Source: Acidobacteriota bacterium (GTDB lineage: Bacteria > Acidobacteriota > Terriglobia > Bryobacterales > Bryobacteraceae). From it: a stretch of 64,000 nucleotides of DNA. How positions within the stretch are numbered: the first letter of the stretch is position 1; the number at the start of each line of letters is the position of its first letter. Shown here piece after piece: positions 16,475 to 26,045 of this stretch. The position numbers and the translations under genes are program-made. The DNA lies in contig JAFKEE010000026.1 of NCBI GenBank assembly GCA_017307505.1, forward strand, positions 124,001 to 188,000, given 5' to 3'. Below the pieces are notes generated by a model. The model did not search any database, was not told the origin of the DNA, and worked only from the letters and a program-made list of their open reading frames with translations.

Positions 16475-18187
16475 ATGAATCCAGCTCTGTTGCTCTTGCA
16501 GTCCGCTCCGTCGCGACTGATCTCCCTGGGTGGCGTCGATATATCAATCATCGCCATCTACTTTGTTGTCGTCCTGCTGATCGGCTTCTACCTGAAAGGG
16601 CAGTCCGAAACCGGCGAGGACTTCTTCATGGCCGGCCGTGAGATGACTGCCTGGATCGCCGGGCTCAGCTTCCTCTCCGCCAACCTGGGCTCCCTGGAAT
16701 TGATGGGCTGGGCCGCCGCCGCCTACCAGTACGGCATCCTCGCCACGCACTGGTATTGGATCGGCGCCATCCCCGCCATGCTGTTCCTCGGCATCGTGAT
16801 GATGCCGTTCTATTACATCTCCAAGACGCACTCCGTCCCGGGCTATCTGCAACTGCGTTTCGGTGAACCCTCCCGAGCTCTCTCCGCCGTCTCCTTCGGC
16901 TTCATGACCGTCCTGATGAGCGGCATCAACATGTACTCCATGGCCCTGGTCATGAAAGTGGTGCTGGGCTGGGACATCAACTTCAGCATCTGGGTCTCGT
17001 CCATTACCGTGGCCATCTATGTGGCCCTCGGCGGTCTGCGCTCGGCCATCTTTAATGAGGTCTTGCAGTTCATCCTGATCTGGGTCGGCGCGCTCGTCAT
17101 TCCCGTGGTCGGACTCGTCGAGGCCGGCGGCTGGGATGGCATGGTGAAGAAGATCCACGCCAACTGGCAGGGACAGGATTACACGCACCTCTGGAGCACG
17201 ATGGGCTCGTTCACCGATAACCCGATGGGCATCCACTGGACGGGCATCGTCCTCGGTCTCGGCTGGGTGATTTCGTTCGGTTACTGGACCACGGACTTCC
17301 TGGTCGTCCAGCGCGTCCTGGCCGCCAAGGATCTGCGCGCCGCCAAGATGGCGCCAATCATCGGAGCGGGCTTTAAGATGATGGTCCCCTTCATCGTCAT
17401 CCTGCCCGGCCTGCTCGCCCTGGCCGTCCTGCCCTTCAAGCTCACCGGCGAAGGCGCCGCGCTTGCTGCCGGAGGACACAGCTACAACGAAGTGCTGCCC
17501 ATCATGCTCGCACGCTACTGCGGGCCCGGCCTGCTGGGACTCGGCATCACCGCCCTCATCGCCGGCTTCATGAGCGGCATGGCGGGCAACGTCAGCGCCT
17601 TCGCCACAGTGTGGACCTACGATATCTACCGCGCCTTTGTGAAGAAGGATGCCACCGACGCCCACTACGTCAGCATGGGCCGCTGGTGTACCGTCCTCGG
17701 CGTGCTCATCTCCATCGGCACCGCTTATCTGGTCATGGAGTTCAAGAGCATTATGGACTACGTCCAGGCGCTCTTCAGCTTCTTCATCGCCCCGCTGTTC
17801 GGTACCGTGATCCTCGGCATGCTGTGGAAACGGGCCACTCCGCAGGGCGGCTTCTGGGGCCTGCTTACCGGCACCGGCGCTTCCATCGCCATGTGGGCCT
17901 GGGTCAAGGCCGACCCTTCGGCGCTGCGCTATATCGCTTTTTCGTCCAATGCCAAGGACATGGCCGAAAACATGTATCGAGCCCTCTGGTCCTGGCTGGT
18001 GTGTTTTGTCGTCACCATCGTGATCAGCCTGCTAACCAAGTCCAAGCCGGATAAGGAACTCGTCGGCCTCGTTTATGGCTGCACCGAGATCCCCAGCGAA
18101 GAGCAGGTACCTTTGTATGAGAGGCCTGCCTTCTGGGCCATCGTCATTGCCGTCGTCTTCGTGATTCTGCAGGTCATCTTCTGGTAA
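16475..18187 (+). CDS. Sodium:solute symporter (SSS family)
   Basis: A 570-residue protein with about 13-14 membrane segments. It has SSS-family marks: FFMAGREMTAWIAGLSFLSA, then NLGSLELMGWAA early, GGLRSAIFNEVLQFILIWVG in the middle, and GYWTTDFLVVQRVLAAKDLR. It resembles the SGLT branch that carries sugars or related solutes with Na+. The next two genes follow within 6 and 4 bases, ending with a sugar-isomerase-like enzyme, so the cargo is probably a sugar or sugar derivative. The N-terminus MNPALLLLQSAPSR is short and fits the mapped promoter. Confidence 0.9.
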   Translation: MNPALLLLQSAPSRLISLGGVDISIIAIYFVVVLLIGFYLKGQSETGEDFFMAGREMTAWIAGLSFLSANLGSLELMGWAAAAYQYGILATHWYWIGAIPAMLFLGIVMMPFYYISKTHSVPGYLQLRFGEPSRALSAVSFGFMTVLMSGINMYSMALVMKVVLGWDINFSIWVSSITVAIYVALGGLRSAIFNEVLQFILIWVGALVIPVVGLVEAGGWDGMVKKIHANWQGQDYTHLWSTMGSFTDNPMGIHWTGIVLGLGWVISFGYWTTDFLVVQRVLAAKDLRAAKMAPIIGAGFKMMVPFIVILPGLLALAVLPFKLTGEGAALAAGGHSYNEVLPIMLARYCGPGLLGLGITALIAGFMSGMAGNVSAFATVWTYDIYRAFVKKDATDAHYVSMGRWCTVLGVLISIGTAYLVMEFKSIMDYVQALFSFFIAPLFGTVILGMLWKRATPQGGFWGLLTGTGASIAMWAWVKADPSALRYIAFSSNAKDMAENMYRALWSWLVCFVVTIVISLLTKSKPDKELVGLVYGCTEIPSEEQVPLYERPAFWAIVIAVVFVILQVIFW

Positions 18188-18192
18188 GCGTC

Positions 18193-18405
18193 ATGCCCAA
18201 ACACATCTCCATCTGGTTCTTCACCGGCGTTCTCCTCCTGGTCTACGGCGTGATTATCTTCGGAGCCGGCATCTATGCCCTCTCGAATCCGCCGGAGCAT
18301 CCCGTGGTGTTAGAGAGCCTTCATATCGACATCTGGTGGGGCGTGGCGCTCACCGTTATCGGCGCGATCTACTGCTGGAAGTTCGTGCCCTCCGGAAAGG
18401 AATAA
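18193..18405 (+). CDS. Small two-helix membrane protein
   Basis: A 70-residue protein with two membrane segments (IWFFTGVLLLVYGVIIFGAG and WWGVALTVIGAIYCWKFVP) joined by a short loop (ALSNPPEHPVVLESLHID). It lies 5 bases after the symporter and 3 bases before the isomerase-like gene, so it belongs to the operon. Its position suggests an accessory subunit or stabiliser of the symporter, as small membrane proteins often are for transporters. I know of no named family for it. Confidence 0.7.
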   Translation: MPKHISIWFFTGVLLLVYGVIIFGAGIYALSNPPEHPVVLESLHIDIWWGVALTVIGAIYCWKFVPSGKE

Positions 18406-18408
18406 TTC

Positions 18409-19818
18409 ATGCAACGCAAAATGACATTCGGCGTTATCGTCGGCAACCGCGGCTTCTTCCCTGACCATCTGGCCAAGACCGGCCGCGAAGACATCATCCG
18501 CGTGCTCGAAGCCGCCGGGTACGGCGTAGTTGTGCTGTCGCCCGAAGAGAGCAAGTACGGCGCCGTGGAGACGCGCGTCGAGTCGCGCAAATGCGCGAGC
18601 CTGTTCAAGCTGCACCGCGAGGAGATCGACGGCATCATCGTCACCCTGCCGAACTTTGGCGAGGAACGCGGCATCGTCGAGGCTCTGAATCTCGCCGACC
18701 TGCGGGTGCCGGTACTGATCCAGGCTACGCCCGATCGCGCCGACAACATGACCATCGCCGTGCGGCGCGACAGCTTCTGCGGCAAGATGAGCGCCTGCAA
18801 CAATCTTCAGCAGTACAAGATCCCCTATTCGCTGACGACACTGCACACCGAGTCGCTGGATTCGCCGGAGTTCGCCCAGGATCTCACCGACTTCGCTGCT
18901 GTCTGCCGCGTGGTGAAGGGCCTGCGCCGCTGCCGCGTCGGCGCCATCGGCGCCCGTCCCACTGCCTTCAACACTGTCCGCTACAGCGAGAAGCTCTTCG
19001 AAGGCTCCGGTATCGACATCGACCCGATCGACCTCTCCGAGATCTTCGGCCGCATCAACCGGCTGAAGGACGACGATCCCGGCGTCACCGCCAAGTTGGC
19101 CCAGATCCACGAGTATGTCTCGACCGCTGGCATCGCCCCGGATGCGCTCACCAAGATGGCCAAACTTGGGGCGGTGATCGATGGCTGGATGAACGACAAC
19201 GAGATCACGGTCACCGCGATCCAGTGCTGGACCTCGATGGAAGAGTACTTCGGCGTCGTGCCCTGCACCATCATGAGCATGATGAGCAACAACCTCTTCC
19301 CCAGCGCCTGCGAAGTCGACGTGCCTGGAGTGGTGGGGATGTATGCCCTGGCGCTCGCGTCCGAAACGCCCAGTGCGCTGCTCGACTGGAACAATAACTA
19401 TGGCACCGACCCCAACAAGGCCGTCTGCTTCCATTGTTCCAACCTGCCCAAGCACTTCTTCGAGTCGGCCCGCATGGACTACCAGGAGATCATCGCCGGC
19501 ACGGTGGGTAAGCTGAACACGTTTGGCACGGTGGTGGGCAAGGTCAAGGCCAGCCCGATGACCTACCTGCGCGTCTCCACTACCGACAGCAAGGGCAAGA
19601 TCAGCGGCTACATCGGCGAGGGCAACTTCACGGACGACCCGCTGGAGACCTTTGGCGGAGCGGGTGTCGTGGAGATCCCCAATCTGCAGACCCTGCTGCG
19701 CTACATCTGCGAGAACGGCTTTGAGCATCACGTGGCGGCCAACATGGCGCGCGTGGCGCCCGCGGTCCACGAAGCCCTCACCAAGTACATGGGCTGGGAC
19801 ATTCACTGGCACCGTTAG
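18409..19818 (+). CDS. L-fucose/L-arabinose isomerase-like protein
   Basis: A 469-residue protein of the fucose-isomerase N-terminal/central superfamily: FGVIVGNRGFFPDHLAKTGR, VVVLSPEES, IDGIIVTLPNFGEERGI, then TAIQCWTSMEEYFGVVPCT, GVVGMYALALASE and LETFGGAGVVEIPNL. These are ketol-isomerases that use a divalent metal bound by Glu/Asp/His. The C-terminal domain is variable, so the sugar cannot be named. It is co-transcribed with a symporter, pointing to uptake and first-step conversion of one sugar. No kinase or aldolase lies nearby. Confidence 0.82.
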   Translation: MQRKMTFGVIVGNRGFFPDHLAKTGREDIIRVLEAAGYGVVVLSPEESKYGAVETRVESRKCASLFKLHREEIDGIIVTLPNFGEERGIVEALNLADLRVPVLIQATPDRADNMTIAVRRDSFCGKMSACNNLQQYKIPYSLTTLHTESLDSPEFAQDLTDFAAVCRVVKGLRRCRVGAIGARPTAFNTVRYSEKLFEGSGIDIDPIDLSEIFGRINRLKDDDPGVTAKLAQIHEYVSTAGIAPDALTKMAKLGAVIDGWMNDNEITVTAIQCWTSMEEYFGVVPCTIMSMMSNNLFPSACEVDVPGVVGMYALALASETPSALLDWNNNYGTDPNKAVCFHCSNLPKHFFESARMDYQEIIAGTVGKLNTFGTVVGKVKASPMTYLRVSTTDSKGKISGYIGEGNFTDDPLETFGGAGVVEIPNLQTLLRYICENGFEHHVAANMARVAPAVHEALTKYMGWDIHWHR

Positions 19819-19834
19819 TTCAACGCCTTGAGAA

Positions 19835-19874
19835 CACCGGCGGCGGAGCACGGAATTGTGAGCCGCCGCCGGTG
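19835..19874 (+). terminator. Perfect 12-bp hairpin after the isomerase operon
   Basis: CACCGGCGGCGG (19835-19846) pairs fully with CCGCCGCCGGTG (19863-19874) over a 16-base loop. It starts 17 bases past the isomerase stop. There is no T-run, so it may be a non-canonical terminator or mRNA stabiliser. It ends just before a TACAAT (19880-19885) that could be the next gene's -10. Confidence 0.5.
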
Positions 19875-19901
19875 CATCGTACAATAAGGCCGGTTCGCTC
19901 C

Positions 19902-20906
19902 ATGCGCCGCCTCCCCTTCTGCCTGCTCCTGGCGACCGTCCTGCCCCTTCTCGGGCAAGCTCCCGACTTCTATAAACAGACGCCCCGTCTCATGTGGGTC
20001 GTGCGCGACGCGAAGGCCACGGCGGATGCCTGGGAGAAGGCCGGCGTGCCGAATGAGGGGGATCTGGAGCCCTTTCAGGCGGGGAAGGTGGAGCTGCGCG
20101 GTAAGCCGGGCGGCCACAAGTTCTCCATGCTGAGCGGCTACTTCGGGAACCTCCGGGCCGATTGGATCCAGCCGGTGAAGGGCGACTCCGCCTGGAAAGA
20201 GTTTCTCGACAAACACGGGCCTGGCGTTTTTGGGCTGATGTTCCGGACACCGTCCATGGGCGACATGATCATGGAGGCGGCCCGCCTGCAGTCGTTGGGC
20301 GTGTCCCGGCTGGAAGAGGGCGTCTTCGAGTTCGATGAAGGCTGGAAGGTGCCGTACATCATGCTCGACACCGCCGGTGAGGGTAAGTTTACCCTGTGCC
20401 TGTACTATGACGCGGAGCCCGACCCGGTACCCGAGAGCAAGGGGCCGACGGTCTCCCAACTCGCCCTGATCGCGAAAGACATGGCGCGGGTGACCGCCTA
20501 CTGGACAAGGTTGGGTTTCGCGCCCATCGCCGAGTCGCACTCCGAGATCCGCGAGAAGCTCTATAAGGGCGAGACGGGCCGCTTCGAGATGAAGCTCGGG
20601 TTCCAGCGCCAGTTTCCGATTGTCATGGAGTGGATCCAGCCGGTCCAGGGCCCATCCATCTATGAAGACCAGATGGCGAAGCAGGGGGAAGGCTTTCACC
20701 ACCTGGCGTTCGATGCCAAGAACCTGGAGACCGAGTCGGCGCGCTGGAAGGAACTGGGGTTTCCCGAAACGATGTCGGGGGCGTGGGGCGAGAAGGGCGC
20801 GACGGGTTCGGGCCGGTTTGCCTACCACGATCTGCACGCTGCCGGCGGCCTGGACATCGAGCTGCTCTGGACCTACACGGCCTCGGCGGGGCGAACCGGC
20901 AACTAG
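19902..20906 (+). CDS. Exported double-VOC-domain protein
   Basis: A 334-residue protein with a signal peptide (MRRLPFCLLLATVLPLLGQ). It has two glyoxalase/VOC half-domains: RLMWVVRDAKATADAWEKAG up to MLDTAGEGKFTLCLYY, and VSQLALIAKDMARVTAYWTR up to DLHAAGGLDIELLW. Each half begins with the typical beta-alpha-beta (xxIAKDMxxxxAYWxxLGF) and ends with the IELL strand. VOC proteins bind a metal and act on vicinal oxygen compounds; the substrate here is unknown. ATG 19902 gives the signal peptide and is preferred over an upstream GTG/TTG extension. Confidence 0.75.
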   Translation: MRRLPFCLLLATVLPLLGQAPDFYKQTPRLMWVVRDAKATADAWEKAGVPNEGDLEPFQAGKVELRGKPGGHKFSMLSGYFGNLRADWIQPVKGDSAWKEFLDKHGPGVFGLMFRTPSMGDMIMEAARLQSLGVSRLEEGVFEFDEGWKVPYIMLDTAGEGKFTLCLYYDAEPDPVPESKGPTVSQLALIAKDMARVTAYWTRLGFAPIAESHSEIREKLYKGETGRFEMKLGFQRQFPIVMEWIQPVQGPSIYEDQMAKQGEGFHHLAFDAKNLETESARWKELGFPETMSGAWGEKGATGSGRFAYHDLHAAGGLDIELLWTYTASAGRTGN

Positions 20907-20921
20907 CCTGTAATTTACAGG
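20907..20921. repeat. 15-base palindrome right after the VOC gene
   Basis: CCTGTAATTTACAGG is a perfect inverted repeat (7-base arms around one T) that begins directly after the TAG at 20904-20906. It is AT-rich for this genome and lies 47 bases before the tricorn gene, so it could be an operator for that gene. It lacks a T-run as a terminator would need. Confidence 0.45.
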
Positions 20922-20967
20922 AGACGGCGACGGCCTGGAGGTAGAATCAGGGAACTGGAGGTTCCAG

Positions 20968-23900
20968 ATGCCTCGACTTGCCGGGCTCTTTCTGCTTTCC
21001 CTTGCCATTGGGTCTTCCGCCTTCGGGCAGGCAAATCCGCCCTTGCTGGCCCAGCAGCCCACGCTGAGCGCTACCCAAATCGCTTTTGTTTTTGCCGGTG
21101 ATCTGTGGACCGTGCCGAGGGCCGGAGGCCCTGCGACGCGCCTGACCACGAATCCCGGGGTGGAATCGGATCCTTACTTCTCACCCGACGGGAAGTCGAT
21201 CGCCTTTACCGGCCAGTACGACGGGAATACTGACGTTTTTGTCATTCCGGCTGCCGGCGGAGTGCCGCGCCGGCTGACCTACCATCCGGCGGCTGATACT
21301 GTCCGCGGCTGGACTCCAGACGGGTCGAAGGTCTTGTTCTCGTCGTCGCGCACGAACTTCAACTTCACAGAGCAGCTCTTTACTGTGGCTGCGAGCGGCG
21401 GTCCAGCGTCGAAGGTGCCGCTGCCGATTGCGTACGAGGCGAGCTACTCGCCAAATCAGGACAGTATCGCCTATGTTCCACTGGCTCGCGCCTTCCAGGC
21501 GTGGAAGAGGTATCGGGGCGGGCGGGCGACTCCGATCTGGGTCGCGAACCTGGCCAGCAGCAAGGTGGAAAAGGTACCGCGGGAAGGGTCCAACGACTAT
21601 TGCCCGATGTGGGTGGGGGACAAGGTCTACTTCCTGAGCGACCGGAATCCGGGCGGCAAAGTGTCGCTGTGGGTCTACGACACGAAGTCGAAGAAGGTGG
21701 CGCAGGCGGTGCCGAATACCGGGATGGACTTCAAGTCGGCGTCGGCGGGTCCGGGCGCGATCGTGATCGAGCAGTTCGGACAGGTCCAGTTGTACGACCT
21801 GAAGTCCGGAAAGCTGAGCGCGGTGCCGATCGAGATCGAGGGCGACGTGTCGGAGGTGCGGCCCAAGCTGGTGGATGTAGGGAAGCGGCTGACGAATGCG
21901 CACATTTCCCCGACGGGCGCGCGGGCGCTGTTCGAGGCGCGGGGCGAGATTCTGACGGTCCCGGCCGAGAAGGGGGATGCGCGGAACCTGACGGAGTCGC
22001 CGGCGGTAATGGATCGCGATCCGGCCTGGTCCCCGGACGGGCAATGGATCGCCTACTTCTCGGACGAGTCCGGCGAGTATGAGTTGCAGGTGAAGGATTC
22101 TCTAGGCAGGCAGCCCGCGCGGAAGTTCCGGCTGGAAGAGAAGCCGACTTTCTATAGCTCTCCGCGCTGGTCGCCGGACAGCAAGAAGATCGCCTACACG
22201 GATGCGCACCTGAACATCTGGTATCTCGACCTGGAGCAGAAGCAGCCGGTGAAGGTGGCCAAAGACCGCTATCTGTTTTCCAGCGGGGATCGGGCGCCGT
22301 CGTGGTCGCCGGACAGCAAGTGGCTGGCCTACACGCAGCGCCTGCCCAATTACCTGGGCGCGGTGTTCCTGTACTCGCTGGCGGATGCAAAGAGCACGCA
22401 GCTCACCGACGGCATGAGCGACGCGCAGAATCCGGCGTTCGATAAAGGCGGGAAGTATCTGTACTTCTCCGCGAGTACGGACTCGGGTCCGACGCTGGAA
22501 CCGGACATTCACAGTATCGGGACCTCGCAGACGCGGAGCCTGTACCTGGCTGTGCTTTCGAAGTCGGATCCGTCGCCGTTTGCTCCGGAGAGCGATGAAG
22601 AGAAGGCCCCGGAGAAGAAGGACGCTGCGAAGAAAGAAGAGGGCGATAAGGCCGCTCCGAAGGCGGATGAGGCCAAGCCGGCCGCACCGGCCAAACCTGA
22701 GCCGCCGAAGCCGGTGGTGGTCACGATCGATTTCGACAAGATCGGCCAGCGCATTCTGGCGATGCCGATGCCGCCCGCGCAGTACTTCCGGTTGCAGGTG
22801 GGGAAAGAGGGGAACCTCTTTGCACAAGCCACTCCGGTGCGTGGGGCCGGCGGGCCGCCCGGATTTGCGGTGCACCGGTATGACCTGAAGCTGCGGAAGT
22901 CGGATGTCGTGGCGAGCGGGGTGCGGTTCTTCGAAGTCTCGGCCAACGGCGAGAAGATGCTTACCGCGACGGGCGACAACTGGACGATCCAGGCGCTGAA
23001 GCCGATGCCGCCCAATGGCGCGCCGGCTCCGCCGCCATCGGCGGGTCCGCCTCCGGCGGCCATGAAGACCGCAGCTTTGCAGGTGAAGTCAGATCCGAAG
23101 GCCGAGTGGATGCAGATGTACCGCGATGCGTGGCGCATTCAGCGGGAGTTCTTCTACGATCCAAACCTGCACGGGGTGAACGTAGCCGACTATTCGAAGA
23201 AGTACGAAAAGTATGCGGCGGCCGCAATGTCGAGGCGCGACCTCAACTATGTCCTGTCGGACATGATGGGCGAGTTGACCGTGGGGCATCTGTTTGTCGC
23301 CGGCGGCGAGCAACCGGAAGTAAAGACGGTGCCGACGGGCCTGCTGGGGTGTGACTACAAGATTGAGAACGGGCGTTACCGGTTTGAGCGGATCCTGGAT
23401 GGGGAGAACTGGAATCCCGATGTGAAAGCGCCGCTGACGCAGCCCGGAGTGAATGTGCAGGAGGGCGAATACCTGCTGGCTGTGAATGGCCGGGACGTGC
23501 TGGCCACGGAGGACGTCTACAGCTACTTCGAAGCCACGGCGGGCAAGCAGACCGTGCTGCGGGTGGGCCCGAATCCCACGAATGAAGGCTCGCGGGAGGT
23601 GGTGGTGACGCCGATCCCCAACGAGTCGAGGCTGCGCAACCTGGCCTGGATCGAGGCGAACCGCCGGAAGGTGGACCAGATGACCAAAGGCCGGGTGGCT
23701 TACGTGTATATGCCGGATACGGCCAATGGCGGACTGGCGAACTTCACGCGCTACTTCTATGCGCAGGTGGGGAAGGATGCCGCGATCATCGACGAGCGGT
23801 TCAACGGAGGCGGCCTGCTGGCGACGGACATCATTGAGGTGCTGAACCGCAAGCGGATGAGCGCCGTGGCGACACGCGACGGTGAGGACGAGGTGCAACC

Positions 23901-24297
23901 CCAGGGCGCGATCTTCGGGCCCAAGGTGATGCTGATCAATGAGTACGCCGGCTCCGGCGGCGATGCGATGCCCAACTACTTCCGGCGGGCCAACACCGGG
24001 AAACTGGTGGGCAAGCGGACCTGGGGCGGGCTGGTGGGCCGGGCGGGTGCTCCGCAATTGCTGGATGGCGGCTTTGTGTCCTCACCCAGTTCCGGGGTGT
24101 GGGGTCCCAATTCGCAATGGGACACGGAGAATATAGGCGTTCCTCCGGACATCGAGGTAGAGCAGGATCCCGACCTCGTGAGGCAGGGCCGGGATCCGCA
24201 ACTGGAGAAGGCGGTAGAGGTGGTGCTGGCCGAACTGGAGAAGTCTCCGGTGGCGAAGCCGAAGCGGCCGCCGTATCCGAACTATCACAAGCCCTAA
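20968..24297 (+). CDS. Tricorn-type S41 family protease, exported
   Basis: A 1109-residue protein with a signal peptide (MPRLAGLFLLSLAIGSSAFG). Two propeller regions follow: TolB-like blades (PYFSPDGKSIAFTGQYDGNT, RDPAWSPDGQWIAYFSDES, then APSWSPDSKWLAYTQ). A Lys/Glu/Ala/Pro-rich linker lies at about 530-580. After that come the tricorn core (FYDPNLHGVNVADY, His735 likely catalytic), a PDZ part (VQEGEYLLAVNGRDVLA) and the S41 domain with Ser996 in EYAGSGGDAMPN. In tricorn, peptides reach the active site through the propellers. Here the signal peptide points to the periplasm, unlike the archaeal cytosolic enzyme. Confidence 0.9.
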   Translation: MPRLAGLFLLSLAIGSSAFGQANPPLLAQQPTLSATQIAFVFAGDLWTVPRAGGPATRLTTNPGVESDPYFSPDGKSIAFTGQYDGNTDVFVIPAAGGVPRRLTYHPAADTVRGWTPDGSKVLFSSSRTNFNFTEQLFTVAASGGPASKVPLPIAYEASYSPNQDSIAYVPLARAFQAWKRYRGGRATPIWVANLASSKVEKVPREGSNDYCPMWVGDKVYFLSDRNPGGKVSLWVYDTKSKKVAQAVPNTGMDFKSASAGPGAIVIEQFGQVQLYDLKSGKLSAVPIEIEGDVSEVRPKLVDVGKRLTNAHISPTGARALFEARGEILTVPAEKGDARNLTESPAVMDRDPAWSPDGQWIAYFSDESGEYELQVKDSLGRQPARKFRLEEKPTFYSSPRWSPDSKKIAYTDAHLNIWYLDLEQKQPVKVAKDRYLFSSGDRAPSWSPDSKWLAYTQRLPNYLGAVFLYSLADAKSTQLTDGMSDAQNPAFDKGGKYLYFSASTDSGPTLEPDIHSIGTSQTRSLYLAVLSKSDPSPFAPESDEEKAPEKKDAAKKEEGDKAAPKADEAKPAAPAKPEPPKPVVVTIDFDKIGQRILAMPMPPAQYFRLQVGKEGNLFAQATPVRGAGGPPGFAVHRYDLKLRKSDVVASGVRFFEVSANGEKMLTATGDNWTIQALKPMPPNGAPAPPPSAGPPPAAMKTAALQVKSDPKAEWMQMYRDAWRIQREFFYDPNLHGVNVADYSKKYEKYAAAAMSRRDLNYVLSDMMGELTVGHLFVAGGEQPEVKTVPTGLLGCDYKIENGRYRFERILDGENWNPDVKAPLTQPGVNVQEGEYLLAVNGRDVLATEDVYSYFEATAGKQTVLRVGPNPTNEGSREVVVTPIPNESRLRNLAWIEANRRKVDQMTKGRVAYVYMPDTANGGLANFTRYFYAQVGKDAAIIDERFNGGGLLATDIIEVLNRKRMSAVATRDGEDEVQPQGAIFGPKVMLINEYAGSGGDAMPNYFRRANTGKLVGKRTWGGLVGRAGAPQLLDGGFVSSPSSGVWGPNSQWDTENIGVPPDIEVEQDPDLVRQGRDPQLEKAVEVVLAELEKSPVAKPKRPPYPNYHKP

Positions 24298-24371
24298 AGC
24301 CGGGCCGCGGGAATAAAATGCCCCTCTCGATGGATAGATAGACGGGCGGGATGGTGTGGCGCTGAGGGTCT

Positions 24372-25001
24372 GTGAGCGGACTGTCCTGCCCGAGCTGTCT
24401 ATTCTTCCAAGGAGCTCGTCTTTTGTCCTTTCCACTCTTTTCCACGGGCGCTTCGCGCCTGTTCCGACTTTCCGGTCTTGTGCTGCTGATGGCGGCCTGT
24501 ACCTGGGCCGAGCCACCGGCAAACGGCCGGATGGCTCCGGACTTCCACCTCACTTCGCTTTCCGGCCAGGAGGTGCAGCTATCGAGCGTCACGCAGAAGA
24601 GCGACGTCGTGCTGGTGGTGCTGCGCGGCTATCCCGGCTATCAGTGTCCCGTCTGCAACAGACAGGTTCAGGATTACGTCAGCCATGCGCAGGCCTTCGC
24701 CGATGCGGGCGTCCGCGTGCTGCTGGTGTACCCCGGGCCTGCCGCCGAACTGACGGAGCGGGCACGGGAGTTCGCGTCCGACAAGAAGCTGCCCGCTCAT
24801 TTTGACCTGCTGCTGGATCCGGACTACCGGTTCACCCTGGCTTACGATTTGCGATGGGCGGCCAAGGGAGAGACGGCGTACCCTTCCACGTTCCTGATCG
24901 ACACAAAGGGGATGGTCTACTTTACGAAGATCAGCAAAAGTCACGGAGGGCGGACGACGGCGGTTGAGGTGCTGGAAGCACTGCGCAATCACAAGCATTA
25001 A
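24372..25001 (+). CDS. Peroxiredoxin (AhpC/TSA-like redoxin), probably a lipoprotein
   Basis: A 209-residue protein (from GTG 24372) with a redoxin fold: MAPDFHLTSLSGQEVQLSSV, VLRGYPGYQCPVCNRQVQDY with a C-x-x-C in the peroxidatic region, and STFLIDTKGMVYFTKISKSH near the end. Before the domain, LSGLVLLMAAC resembles a lipobox. An in-frame TTG at 24423 would make a shorter signal, so the exact start is open. It probably reduces peroxides or disulfides outside the inner membrane. It stands alone. Confidence 0.8.
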   Translation: MSGLSCPSCLFFQGARLLSFPLFSTGASRLFRLSGLVLLMAACTWAEPPANGRMAPDFHLTSLSGQEVQLSSVTQKSDVVLVVLRGYPGYQCPVCNRQVQDYVSHAQAFADAGVRVLLVYPGPAAELTERAREFASDKKLPAHFDLLLDPDYRFTLAYDLRWAAKGETAYPSTFLIDTKGMVYFTKISKSHGGRTTAVEVLEALRNHKH

Positions 25002-25121
25002 TCCTGATTGAAATAGCCCCGGCAGGTTTGCTCTTCCCGTCTGCAGTTGATACCTTTTGTTGATGGGAGGCGCAAGTTCGCCGGGGCTGATAACATTGGG
25101 ATTAGCCGTGATTTCAGTGCG

Positions 25122-26042
25122 ATGAAAATCTTAGTGGCAGATGACAGCCTGTTAATGCGCCGTCTCCTGGAATCGACCCTTCAGGGTTGGGGATATGAGG
25201 TGGTTACCGCATCGAGCGGAGACGAAGCGTGGGCTTGCCTCCAGCAGGAAGACGCGCCCCCACTAGCGATTCTCGACTGGATGATGCCGGTTCATACCGG
25301 TCCTGAGCTTTGCCGGCTGATGCGCACATTGGCGCGGCCCGTTTATACGTACATCATCCTGCTGACCTCCCGCGCGCTGCGCGAGGACATTGTGGAAGGG
25401 CTGGGCGCCGGAGCCGACGACTACGTCATCAAGCCGTTCGACAAGCATGAACTGGAAGTCCGATTAAGAGCCGGGCGGCGGATTATCGATCTGCAGGCAG
25501 AGCTGATGCGTGCTCAGGAAGCGCTGCGCATCCAGGCCACGCGCGATGGTTTGACGCGCACCTGGAATCGGGCGGCCATTCTGGAGATTCTGGACCGGGA
25601 AGTGATTCGAGCCTCGCGGGAGCACCGTCCGCTGGGCGTGGTCATGCTGGATCTGGACCATTTTAAGCGGATTAATGACGAATATGGCCACCTATGCGGC
25701 GATGCCGCTTTGAGTGAGGCCGCGCATCGCGTAGCCGGCTGCATCCGCGCCTATGACGCGTTTGGCCGCTACGGCGGCGAGGAGTTCCTGGTTGTCGTGC
25801 CCGGGGCGGAGGACAGCGGGTTGATTTCCCACGCTGAGCGGCTCCGCATCGCCATCGAATCCTCTCCGTTCTCCCTGAACGGCCAAAACGTGAACATTAC
25901 GGCCAGCTTTGGTGCGTGCACGATGGTGCCGTCAGATTCCTCAGACGCGGAACTCCTGCTGCGGTCGGCCGACAACGCGTTGTACGAAGCGAAGCACCGG
26001 GGCCGCAACAGCGTCGTGTTCCATCCGGTCGCGTCGGCCTAG
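25122..26042 (+). CDS. Response regulator with GGDEF domain (diguanylate cyclase)
   Basis: A 306-residue protein. Receiver domain ~1-120: acidic pocket DD at 7-8, phospho-acceptor Asp52 in LAILDWMMP, Lys in DYVIKPF. GGDEF domain ~135-300 with an intact active site GGEEF (218-222) and an inhibitory I-site R209-x-x-D212 five residues upstream, so both cyclic-di-GMP synthesis and product inhibition are expected. The layout is REC-GGDEF (PleD-like, one receiver). ATG 25122 starts exactly at the receiver (MKILVADDS); an upstream in-frame start would add a non-domain tail. No partner kinase is adjacent. Confidence 0.92.
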   Translation: MKILVADDSLLMRRLLESTLQGWGYEVVTASSGDEAWACLQQEDAPPLAILDWMMPVHTGPELCRLMRTLARPVYTYIILLTSRALREDIVEGLGAGADDYVIKPFDKHELEVRLRAGRRIIDLQAELMRAQEALRIQATRDGLTRTWNRAAILEILDREVIRASREHRPLGVVMLDLDHFKRINDEYGHLCGDAALSEAAHRVAGCIRAYDAFGRYGGEEFLVVVPGAEDSGLISHAERLRIAIESSPFSLNGQNVNITASFGACTMVPSDSSDAELLLRSADNALYEAKHRGRNSVVFHPVASA

Positions 26043-26045
26043 CCG

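Noticed and set aside
16544-17665. 373-codon minus-strand frame inside the symporter gene
   Set aside because: Composition is Asp/Gly/His-rich with no domain; it is the antisense of membrane-helix codons.
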